Source: CAZFAI01 sp964516555 (lineage in GTDB: Bacteria; Patescibacteriota; Microgenomatia; UBA12405). From it: a stretch of DNA of 10,226 nt. Shown here in pieces: positions 1 through 5,525 of the stretch (position 1 is the stretch's first letter; every line of letters begins with the position of its first letter). The notes under the pieces were generated by a model. The model was not told the origin of the DNA. It saw nothing but the letters and a program-made list of their open reading frames with translations, and did not search any database. Where the stretch lies: NCBI GenBank assembly GCA_964516555.1, contig CAZFAI010000028.1, forward strand, positions 1-10,226, in the 5' to 3' direction. A program made the position numbers and the translations under genes.

Positions 1-314
1 CCGTAATTAAGGTTTCGATGAAGTAGGTTGTCGGCCATGATTTCCTTGTTGATCAGAGCTGAAACTGAAGCTAGCTGGAGCGAGAATTCCTGCTGGCCAT
101 GGACAAATTTTACCTGAGAAGGAAGAGGAAACTCAGAGTCCAATTTGTCCACAACCTGCTCTCTGGTTAATTTGGAAAAATTACGGTCCAGGATGTAGGT
201 GTTGGGAAGTGTCTTGTTGACACCGTAGACAACGGTTAAACCCAACATCAATAGGGGTAAAAGAACAAATCCGGTAGAAAGAATAATTATGGTGGGTTTT
301 TTTATTTTTGTCAT
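1..314 (-). CDS. Partial membrane-anchored protein, VanW/YoaR-like N-terminal region (3' end beyond window)
   Basis: I translated this frame by hand: 104 codons from an ATG whose ATGA overlaps the rnhA stop, open to the left edge, so the C-terminus is missing. Residues about 8-30 form one hydrophobic segment (IIILSTGFVLLPLLMLGLTV) after a short Lys-rich start, giving an N-in membrane anchor or uncleaved signal. The outside part starts TYILDRNFSKLTREQVVDKL and continues with a strand pattern ending FSLQLASVSALI. This resembles the repeated domain found before VanW and L,D-transpeptidase domains in YoaR-like proteins (PG_binding_4 type, with a 'GLT..EA...L' helix), usually linked to the cell wall. 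Coupling to rnhA is by stop/start overlap; I see no Shine-Dalgarno. The family call is a resemblance only, since the diagnostic C-terminal domain is absent. That a real gene starts here is fairly secure. Confidence 0.6.
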   Translation of the reverse strand, partial: MTKIKKPTIIILSTGFVLLPLLMLGLTVVYGVNKTLPNTYILDRNFSKLTREQVVDKLDSEFPLPSQVKFVHGQQEFSLQLASVSALINKEIMADNLLHRNLNY

Positions 315-727
315 AGACGACGGTCCATGGCCTCGTTGGCCAAGCTGTCGGCAATCTGATTGTAACCGCGACGGATATCATTAAAGATACACGTCGAATT
401 GACTTGTGAAAGCAGGTCTTTTGAGGCTTGATATAAGTGGATTAAATTGGGCGATTTTACCTTGTACTTTCCCTGGATTTGACGGACCAAGAGTTGAGAA
501 TCAGAAAAAAAGTTGACAGAGCTTGGATTGAACTTGTCCTGGTTTTCGACCAACCAGTTGAGAGCGGCAATCAAGCCCAGATACTCGGCTTCATTATTGG
601 TTTTGACACCCAAAAACCTTGCTTCCTGGTAGAGAAGATTGTCGTTGTTGTCGTAAACAGCCAATCCGTATCCGGATATTCCGGGATTGCCACGGGAACC
701 ACCATCGGTGTATATTTTTAGATCCAT
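311..727 (-). CDS. rnhA: Ribonuclease HI family protein
   Basis: This 138-residue protein is a complete RNase H fold that hydrolyses the RNA strand of RNA-DNA hybrids in the cytoplasm (primer and R-loop removal). The start has the hallmark TDGGSRGNPG, with catalytic D8. The other carboxylates are visible: E48 in TNNEAEY, D76 in FFSDSQLLV and D127 in NQIADSLANEA. Length fits the compact bacterial/archaeal RNase HI-like group (130-150 residues) that carries NNEAEY rather than the E. coli NNRMEL. It lies 42 bp downstream of the ZIP gene on the same strand and overlaps the next gene by ATGA. No Shine-Dalgarno precedes the ATG; instead TATCAT lies 6 nt upstream, so it may have its own leaderless promoter as well as readthrough from the ZIP gene. 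Confidence 0.93.
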   Translation of the reverse strand: MDLKIYTDGGSRGNPGISGYGLAVYDNNDNLLYQEARFLGVKTNNEAEYLGLIAALNWLVENQDKFNPSSVNFFSDSQLLVRQIQGKYKVKSPNLIHLYQASKDLLSQVNSTCIFNDIRRGYNQIADSLANEAMDRRL

Positions 728-733
728 AGTTAA

Positions 734-739
734 ATGATA
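734..739 (-). promoter_or_regulatory. Candidate -10 element for rnhA (leaderless start)
   Basis: On the minus strand TATCAT (5 of 6 matches to TATAAT) is followed by 6 nt and then the rnhA ATG. Transcription starting the usual 6-7 nt after a -10 would begin at the start codon. No convincing -35 box is seen. Confidence 0.35.
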
Positions 740-769
740 ACCGAAAGAAAGAATAATTTGAATAAAATG

Positions 770-1522
770 TTATTCCAAAAAGAGAAGGGAAAACATTAAG
801 CCAACTCCAAGAATCAGCAATAAAAGTTGAATAACTGAAGACAGAACTCCGGCCGGCTGGCGGTGAAGTTCGGGGATGAGGTCGGATGAGGCCAGGTAAA
901 TAAAACCTCCGGCGGTAACAGGAAGAAGATAAAGAGAAAAGTTTTTAATTGCGGATCCAATGGCAAAGGTAATTAAAACTCCAAACACACTAAAAAGAGC
1001 TGAAATAAAATTATATTTTATAGTTTTGGCAATACTTACCCCGCTGTGAATGAATATGCTAAAATCACCGAATTCTTGGGGAAGTTCGTGAAAGGCAACC
1101 GCAAGTGTGGTGGTAAAACCCAGGGCCGGGCTAACCATAAAACTAGCAGCAATCAACATACCATCAATAAGGTTGTGGACAGTGTCGCCGACTAAATTCA
1201 GAGTAACAATCGGACCGTGGTGTTCGTTCTGGCAAGAGGCGTCGTGGCAGTGGCGCCAACGGAGAAATTTTTCCAAACTGAAAAAGATGATCATGCCCAG
1301 AATGACCAAAAGAGAGGTGGTCGGAGCTGATTCGATTTGTTCAAAAGATTCCGGAAGCAGGTGGAGGAAAGAATCACCCAAGAGACTGCCAACAGCAAAA
1401 GCAACCAGGTAGATAGTAATTTTGTTAATAAAAGAAACTTTAGTAAAAAAAAGGAACAGGGTCAGGAGGGATATCGAACTGATAATTAAAGCGGAAAGGA
1501 GCGACATAGTCAGAGGTGTCAT
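770..1522 (-). CDS. ZIP-family divalent metal (zinc/iron) transporter
   Basis: An integral membrane protein of about 250 residues with eight hydrophobic segments, expected to import Zn2+, Fe2+ or Mn2+ into the cytoplasm. The diagnostic ZIP motifs are present: HNLIDG (residues 116-121 from this start) in TM4 and HELPQEFGD (145-153) in TM5, which form the binuclear metal site. GDSFLHLLPE near the N-terminus and GGFIYLASSDLIPEL near the C-terminus also match the LIV-1-like branch. A His/Cys-rich loop (RHCHDASCQNEHH) between TM3 and TM4 is probably a cytoplasmic metal-sensing or delivery loop. The frame is open further upstream to 1606, but that would overlap the divergent gene and adds a non-conserved tail; I chose the ATG at 1522, with 1507 as the alternative. 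No Shine-Dalgarno is seen at either. Metal specificity cannot be told from sequence. Confidence 0.9.
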   Translation of the reverse strand: MTPLTMSLLSALIISSISLLTLFLFFTKVSFINKITIYLVAFAVGSLLGDSFLHLLPESFEQIESAPTTSLLVILGMIIFFSLEKFLRWRHCHDASCQNEHHGPIVTLNLVGDTVHNLIDGMLIAASFMVSPALGFTTTLAVAFHELPQEFGDFSIFIHSGVSIAKTIKYNFISALFSVFGVLITFAIGSAIKNFSLYLLPVTAGGFIYLASSDLIPELHRQPAGVLSSVIQLLLLILGVGLMFSLLFLE

Positions 1523-1529
1523 AGGCAAA

Positions 1530-1538
1530 AGTGTAGCA
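1530..1538 (-). promoter_or_regulatory. Candidate extended -10 for the ZIP gene
   Basis: The minus strand reads TGCTACACT, an extended -10 (TGn plus TACACT), ending 7 nt before the ATG at 1522. This supports that start with a leaderless transcript. The hexamer is only a moderate match and no good -35 is seen. Confidence 0.3.
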
Positions 1539-1570
1539 GAAAGTTTGAGAACAATCCATTGGTGATAATT

Positions 1571-1579
1571 TGATATGAT
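1571..1579 (+). promoter_or_regulatory. Extended -10 promoter of the solute-binding protein operon
   Basis: TGATATGAT is an extended -10 (TGn plus TATGAT). The GTG start of the next gene lies 6 nt downstream, so the predicted transcription start coincides with the start codon. The same TTTGATAT core occurs before the tmRNA gene (5122-5129). Confidence 0.45.
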
Positions 1580-1585
1580 AATTAT

Positions 1586-3124
1586 GTGAACCTGGATAAT
1601 ATTCAATCCCCACTGCCTTCAAGAGAAATACCCGTAAATAAACCGGAATCAACGGCCAACGTACCTAATGCAATTGAGAGTGAACCAAGACAAAATATCG
1701 AAGATTCAGGCAATAGTAACCAAGGTGATGCGAAGAAGAGTGCCAATAATACTTTAAAGTCAAAAAAAGGGTTAATTATCGGCGGGATTGGAGTGGGTGT
1801 CTTGCTCTTGGGGGTTTTGGGGTTTAAATATATACTGCCAATGATTCGCCCACAAGAAAAGGAAAAGGTTCAATTGTTATATTGGGGGCTGTGGGAGGAA
1901 CCCTCTGTAATACAAACTGCAATAGACGAATTTACAGCTAAGAATCCTAACATCGAAGTGGTGTATAGAATGGATAACAAGACTGACTATCGATCAAGAC
2001 TAAAAGGCAGATTGAAAAAAGATCCGGAGGAAGCGGAAGTGCCGGACATATTTAGAATCCACAATTCGTGGATAACGGGGTTTAAAGATGAACTGGCTGG
2101 TATACCTCAAACTACGGTTACCAGTATACAACTGGATACAGATTTTCATGATGTATACAGAGAAGATTTGATTATCGGAGGGAGTTTTAAAGCGGTTCCA
2201 ATCATGTATGACGGTTTAGCTCTCTTTTACAACAAAGAACTGATTGACTCGGCACAAGTGAAATTACCAAAAACATGGTGGGGTTTGGAAGCAGCAGCCA
2301 ACAAGTTGACTGTGCGTGATGAAGACGGGAAGATAAGGATAGCCGGAGCCGCAATGGGATCAGCTGAGAACATTGATCATTGGAGCGACATTGTAGGGCT
2401 GATGATGAAACAAAACGGAGTGGATTTGACTAAAAATGATGCAATCAACAACGAAAAATTAAAAGATGTTCTGACTTATTACACTATGTTCCAGACAAAA
2501 CACGGAGTCTGGGATGAGACGTTGCCAAGATCAACGGATTTTTTTGCTAACGGAAAGTTGGCATTTTATTTTGGTCCTTCATGGAGAGTTTTCAACTTTA
2601 ACGACATGAATCCAAGTTTAAAATATGAAATTACAACAGTTCCACAACTTCCGACGATTAAGGAGGCGGCTTGGGATCAGATCGAAAACAGCGATTCGTC
2701 CGACAACATTACTAATATCCATTGGGCTTCATATTGGGTAGAAGGAGTAAACTCCAAAAGCAAACACCAAGCAGAAGCATGGAAGTTTTTGGAATTTTTG
2801 GCAAGCAAGGAAACTTTGGAAAAAATGTATCGGGCGGCATCTGACATCCGAGCATTTGGGGAGATCTATCCAAGAAAGAGTATGGCGGAGAGTTTAATGA
2901 CGAATTCTAAGGTGAAACCTTTCGTTGGGGTGGCTAACAACGCAACTTCATGGTATTTGTGTTCCAGGACTGATGACGGAGACGGAGTAAATGAAGAAAT
3001 GTCATCTTACTTTAAGGATGCAATAAACAAGATAACCAGAAATAATGAGCTGCCCGAGAATACTATGGAACCGTTAAGAAACGGGATAAATCAACTGATT
3101 TTAAAATACCAAATAAATAAATGA
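1586..3124 (+). CDS. Membrane-anchored extracellular solute-binding protein (ABC family 1 type)
   Basis: 512 residues starting with GTG; no upstream ATG is in frame. Residues 1-58 are polar and probably disordered, residues about 62-87 form one TM helix (GLIIGGIGVGVLLLGVLGF), and the rest is a type-1 periplasmic-binding-protein fold outside the cell. The fold signs are VQLLYWGLWEEPSVIQTAID at the domain start, FTAKNPNIEVVY, VPDIFRI, VPIMYDGLALFYNKELID and the late ASYWVEGVNSKSKHQAEAWK region, as in sugar-type SBPs (SBP_bac_1/8). There is no lipobox Cys, so it is held by a TM helix with a cytoplasmic tail rather than by lipid. No permease or ATPase gene is nearby. Its stop overlaps the tpiA start (ATGA). 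Substrate is unknown; the acidic and aromatic surface hints at sugars, but this is weak. Confidence 0.85.
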   Translation: MNLDNIQSPLPSREIPVNKPESTANVPNAIESEPRQNIEDSGNSNQGDAKKSANNTLKSKKGLIIGGIGVGVLLLGVLGFKYILPMIRPQEKEKVQLLYWGLWEEPSVIQTAIDEFTAKNPNIEVVYRMDNKTDYRSRLKGRLKKDPEEAEVPDIFRIHNSWITGFKDELAGIPQTTVTSIQLDTDFHDVYREDLIIGGSFKAVPIMYDGLALFYNKELIDSAQVKLPKTWWGLEAAANKLTVRDEDGKIRIAGAAMGSAENIDHWSDIVGLMMKQNGVDLTKNDAINNEKLKDVLTYYTMFQTKHGVWDETLPRSTDFFANGKLAFYFGPSWRVFNFNDMNPSLKYEITTVPQLPTIKEAAWDQIENSDSSDNITNIHWASYWVEGVNSKSKHQAEAWKFLEFLASKETLEKMYRAASDIRAFGEIYPRKSMAESLMTNSKVKPFVGVANNATSWYLCSRTDDGDGVNEEMSSYFKDAINKITRNNELPENTMEPLRNGINQLILKYQINK

Positions 3125-3789
3125 TTTTAGTTAACTTTAAGACATATAAAGAAAGTTTCGGAGCCGGCGCACTAAAATTAGCAAAAGTGTGCAAGAGAGT
3201 AATGGAGAGTAGTGGAATAATGATTTTCCCGGTGGTATCGGCTTTTGATGCAGACAGAATAAAAAGAGAAGTTGATATTGAGGTGCTGGTTCAGTCAGTA
3301 GATGGCAATATCGAAGGAGCACATACCGGAGCGACTTCAGCATTACAGGCCAAAGAAATCGGAGTTTTCGGAAGTCTTGTCAACCATTCAGAGAATAAAC
3401 TTCCTCCAGGAACTATAAAGAAAATACTGAAGGATTGGCCCGAAGGGTTAGTGTCGGTGGTATGTTTGCAAACTTTGGGACAGACTGAGACTTGGGCGAA
3501 AAATATTAAACCAAACTATATTGCCTATGAGCCAAGCGAACTGATTGGCAGTAAAACAAAATCGGTAGCTACGGAAAAAGCCGAAGTAATTAAAAAGTTT
3601 GTGGCTAAGTATCCAAAGGTTCCAATTCTGGTAGGAGCGGGTATTCATTCAGCAGAAGACGTCAGGGTGTCTTTAAAATGCGGGGCCAAAGGAATATTGG
3701 TAGCATCGGACGTGGTTAAAGCCAAGGATCCGGACAAAGAGTTGTCAGAATTGGCAAGTGGTTTTGATGTTATAATGAAGGACAAATAA
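3121..3789 (+). CDS. tpiA: Triosephosphate isomerase, short archaeal-type
   Basis: 222 residues, interconverting dihydroxyacetone phosphate and glyceraldehyde-3-phosphate in glycolysis. The catalytic set is intact: N5 and K7 in VNFKTYKE, H89 in GSLVNHSE, and E137 in IAYEPSELIG. Phosphate-binding segments VGAGIHSAEDV and CGAKGILVASDVVKAKDP are also present. Length and motifs (YKE, GAHTGATSA, YEPSELIG, VVKAKDP) match the compact archaeal-type enzyme rather than the ~250-residue bacterial one; the flexible loop 6 after ELIG reads SKTKSVATEKA. It is the middle gene of the operon, started through a 4-nt ATGA overlap and without a visible Shine-Dalgarno, so it is probably translationally coupled to the solute-binding protein. 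Active enzyme is expected. Confidence 0.93.
   Translation: MILVNFKTYKESFGAGALKLAKVCKRVMESSGIMIFPVVSAFDADRIKREVDIEVLVQSVDGNIEGAHTGATSALQAKEIGVFGSLVNHSENKLPPGTIKKILKDWPEGLVSVVCLQTLGQTETWAKNIKPNYIAYEPSELIGSKTKSVATEKAEVIKKFVAKYPKVPILVGAGIHSAEDVRVSLKCGAKGILVASDVVKAKDPDKELSELASGFDVIMKDK
3777..3782 (+). promoter_or_regulatory. Shine-Dalgarno site of the SPFH gene
   Basis: GAAGGA lies 7 nt upstream of the ATG at 3790, inside the end of tpiA. It is one of two clear Shine-Dalgarno sites in the window, both before operon-internal genes. Confidence 0.6.
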
Positions 3790-4467
3790 ATGGCATCCAT
3801 AGATAATTTGTTAGTTTCACTTTTTGTCGATGAAATAGTCGGTGGGTTTATCGTAACCGTACCGCCGGGACATGTGGGTTGTATCTACTCGATTTTTCAG
3901 GGAGTATTGAAGAATGTCTGGCATCCGGGGATGCATTTTAAAGTTCCTTTAATTCACAGAGTAAAGCTTTTTAATGCTCAGTTAATTGAATATACGGTGT
4001 CAAAGGATGTGGTACTAAAAGATAATAAAGAAATGATGGGTGACGAGGTAATAAATTCGGTTACCGCTGATAATAAGTTTGTAGCTGTTGAGGCAACGGT
4101 GTTAATCAAATTAGACACAGACAGGATGCCCGAAATTTGGCAGAATATTGGGGAAAACTTCGTTTCTAAGGTTGTCAGACCGGTTACCAGAAGCAGAATT
4201 AGGAAAGTATTGACTAATCACACCCTACCCCAAGCGCTATCAACTAACAGAAGCATGATTGAAGATGAAATCAAGAGAGAACTGAAAGAATCCCTTGAGG
4301 GTCATGGTTTAAGGGTGGATAATTTCTACCTTAGTTCGCTGACCCCCATGGAGGGAATTACGATAGAAGAAAGTCATGTAGAAAGCGAAGAATCTAAAAT
4401 GAAAACACCGGATGATATCCGCGGTAGTCGGGTGATTTCGGGAAATATACCAAAACAAGAGAATTAA
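3790..4467 (+). CDS. SPFH/band-7 (prohibitin-like) domain protein
   Basis: 225 residues. A weak hydrophobic stretch (about 5-30) leads into the SPFH domain: VTVPPGHVGCIY, then GVLKNVWHPGMHFKVPLIHRV, the central NSVTADNKFVAVEATVLIKL and a helical segment ending LEGHGLRVDNFYLSSLTP. This is the standard prohibitin order (V.pGe.Gv, G.L..GlHf..P, T.D...v.v...v.yr., ...GI.v....l..i..P). Such proteins form membrane-associated oligomers and scaffold membrane domains or proteases. The usual long C-terminal coiled coil is missing; instead there is an acidic tail (ESHVESEESK). No strong TM helix is visible, so it may be peripherally attached. The ATG directly follows the tpiA stop. Its TAA shares bases with the comF stop on the other strand (3-bp tail-to-tail overlap), leaving no room for a normal terminator. 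Confidence 0.85.
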   Translation: MASIDNLLVSLFVDEIVGGFIVTVPPGHVGCIYSIFQGVLKNVWHPGMHFKVPLIHRVKLFNAQLIEYTVSKDVVLKDNKEMMGDEVINSVTADNKFVAVEATVLIKLDTDRMPEIWQNIGENFVSKVVRPVTRSRIRKVLTNHTLPQALSTNRSMIEDEIKRELKESLEGHGLRVDNFYLSSLTPMEGITIEESHVESEESKMKTPDDIRGSRVISGNIPKQEN

Positions 4468-5099
4468 CCAGCCAGAGTCAGAACCCAGATATTGGAAATA
4501 TTTTTATCAAAACAGGAAGCAGCGGCTTTGATGGTGCTTCCGGTGGTGTAGACATCATCAAATAAAATAATATTGGTAGGACGGGTTGGCTTGTTGGCAT
4601 TAAGCCGGAAAGCCTGAGGACTGGTGTGCCGGGAGGACCGGTTGAGTTGAGCCTGAGGTTTGGTGTTGTCGGTTTTGGCTAACAATTCGGTGGTAATGGG
4701 TAATTTTAATTTTTCCGACAAGTTTTGAGCAATGATTTCTGATTGGTTAAAGCCACGCCAATTGAGACGATGGGAATGAAGCGGGATAGGAACCAGGCAA
4801 TATTGATGTTCCTGCCAATGGGCAAGAAGATGGGGAAAAGAATCATTGAGGTGAAAAACAATTAGATTGGAGAGGTCGGAAACAAGATCGGTAACGTATT
4901 GATATTTGAGATCGTATAAAATTGATTGGATCGAATCTTTGTAGTGAAACAGGGACAAGCGACCTTCAAATTCAGTTCCGGAGGTATTTTGGATACTTTT
5001 AGGATTAAGGGCAGGGTAACATGAGGGACAAAGGTAGCAGCCGGATCGAGCGCAAACATAGCATGTTTTGGGAAAAATTAAGTCTAAAATTAGGGACAT
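4464..5099 (-). CDS. comF: ComF family phosphoribosyltransferase-like competence protein
   Basis: 211 residues from the chosen ATG. An N-terminal zinc finger (C13-x2-C16 and C24-x2-C27) is followed by the ComF core: LVPIPLHSHRLNWRGFNQSE, then the QAQLNRSSR...AF block, and the PRPP-type loop ILFDDVYTTGST near the C-terminus. ComF/GntX proteins act in natural transformation, in the cytosol with the DNA-uptake machinery; CPR bacteria commonly keep competence genes. The frame is open upstream to 5216, but that would run through the tmRNA promoter and 5' end, and the conserved domain begins at MSLILDLIFPKTC, so 5099 is preferred. Upstream is A-rich with no good Shine-Dalgarno. comF and ssrA are divergent, with starts 43 bp apart. 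Confidence 0.92.
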   Translation of the reverse strand: MSLILDLIFPKTCYVCARSGCYLCPSCYPALNPKSIQNTSGTEFEGRLSLFHYKDSIQSILYDLKYQYVTDLVSDLSNLIVFHLNDSFPHLLAHWQEHQYCLVPIPLHSHRLNWRGFNQSEIIAQNLSEKLKLPITTELLAKTDNTKPQAQLNRSSRHTSPQAFRLNANKPTRPTNIILFDDVYTTGSTIKAAASCFDKNISNIWVLTLAG

Positions 5100-5123
5100 T
5101 TTCTTTATTTTGAAGAGTGAATT

Positions 5124-5132
5124 TGATATAAT
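5124..5132 (+). promoter_or_regulatory. Extended -10 promoter of the tmRNA gene
   Basis: TGATATAAT is a perfect TATAAT (5127-5132) with a TG extension. The mature 5' G at 5142 lies 9 nt after it, so the transcript starts at or within a few nt of the mature end. TTGAAG at 5110-5115 is too close (11 nt) to be a normal -35. Confidence 0.7.
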
Positions 5133-5231
5133 AATAACACTGGAGATGTATTGCATCGACGGAGTGAGTACTTTAAAAAACTGCAAGCCGACTTTGATTC
5201 TAGAGTCGTTAAACAAGGATCAAAATATAAT

Positions 5232-5324
5232 GCCAAAAATTCTTTTGGTGTTGATTTAACCAAAGTTGCTGACGCCGTTTCCGGCGTTTTTGCTCCTAAG
5301 GCTCCTGCTTACGCTTTAGCTTAA
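5232..5324 (+). other. tmRNA proteolysis-tag reading frame (30 codons plus TAA)
   Basis: The resume codon is read as GCC (5232). The encoded tag begins AKNSFGVDLTK and ends APKAPAYALA before TAA. The YALA end matches the degradation signal of known tags (E. coli ANDENYALAA), recognised by ClpXP/FtsH-type proteases. Thirty codons is much longer than the 10 of E. coli and near the upper end of known tags. The ATG at 5230 in another frame gives only a 9-codon run and is not the tag. Confidence 0.85.
5272..5291 (+). repeat. Terminator-like hairpin inside the tmRNA tag frame
   Basis: ACGCCG (5272-5277) and CGGCGT (5282-5287) are a perfect 6-bp inverted repeat with loop TTTC, followed by a T tract (T5287-5291). 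It has the form of an intrinsic terminator, but sits in the middle of the tag coding part, so it may act as an RNA structural element or as an attenuator. Confidence 0.5.
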
Positions 5325-5525
5325 GCAGATCAACCATCGCCAATTTCCCCTATTCTGGAGGAGAAAGGGTGGTGCAAATTAAACCAGAATGCTGTGCTTA
5401 ATATTTCGGTTTTTTAAGTAAATAAGCGAAGGGTAATGCCTTCAACAACCGACACTTCGATACTTTTCATTTACTTTAGTTGTCGAAGGTGTAGGATAAG
5501 GTAAATTAAGCTTGTAGTAAGTTTT

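Noticed and set aside
1523..1606. Longer start of the ZIP gene at 1606
   Set aside because: The extra 28 residues overlap the divergent solute-binding protein gene and its promoter, and lack conserved ZIP sequence.
4464..4467. Bidirectional terminator between the SPFH gene and comF
   Set aside because: The stop codons overlap and no GC-rich inverted repeat with a T run was found around the junction.
5110..5115. TTGAAG as the -35 box of the tmRNA promoter
   Set aside because: Its spacing to TATAAT is only 11 nt; the TG extension makes a -35 unnecessary.
5100..5216. N-terminal extension of comF to an ATG at 5216
   Set aside because: It would run through the tmRNA promoter and 5' acceptor strand, and the extra 39 residues have no ComF-like pattern; the family core begins at the ATG at 5099.
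5068..5259. Plus-strand open frame of 63 codons over the comF-ssrA junction
   Set aside because: It overlaps the promoter and 5' half of the tmRNA in a frame different from the tag, and its peptide has no recognisable feature.
5404..5417. T-rich run in the tmRNA (CGGTTTTTTAAG) as a terminator
   Set aside because: The preceding pairing is only a short A/T stem, and tmRNA sequence needed for the 3' end lies further downstream.
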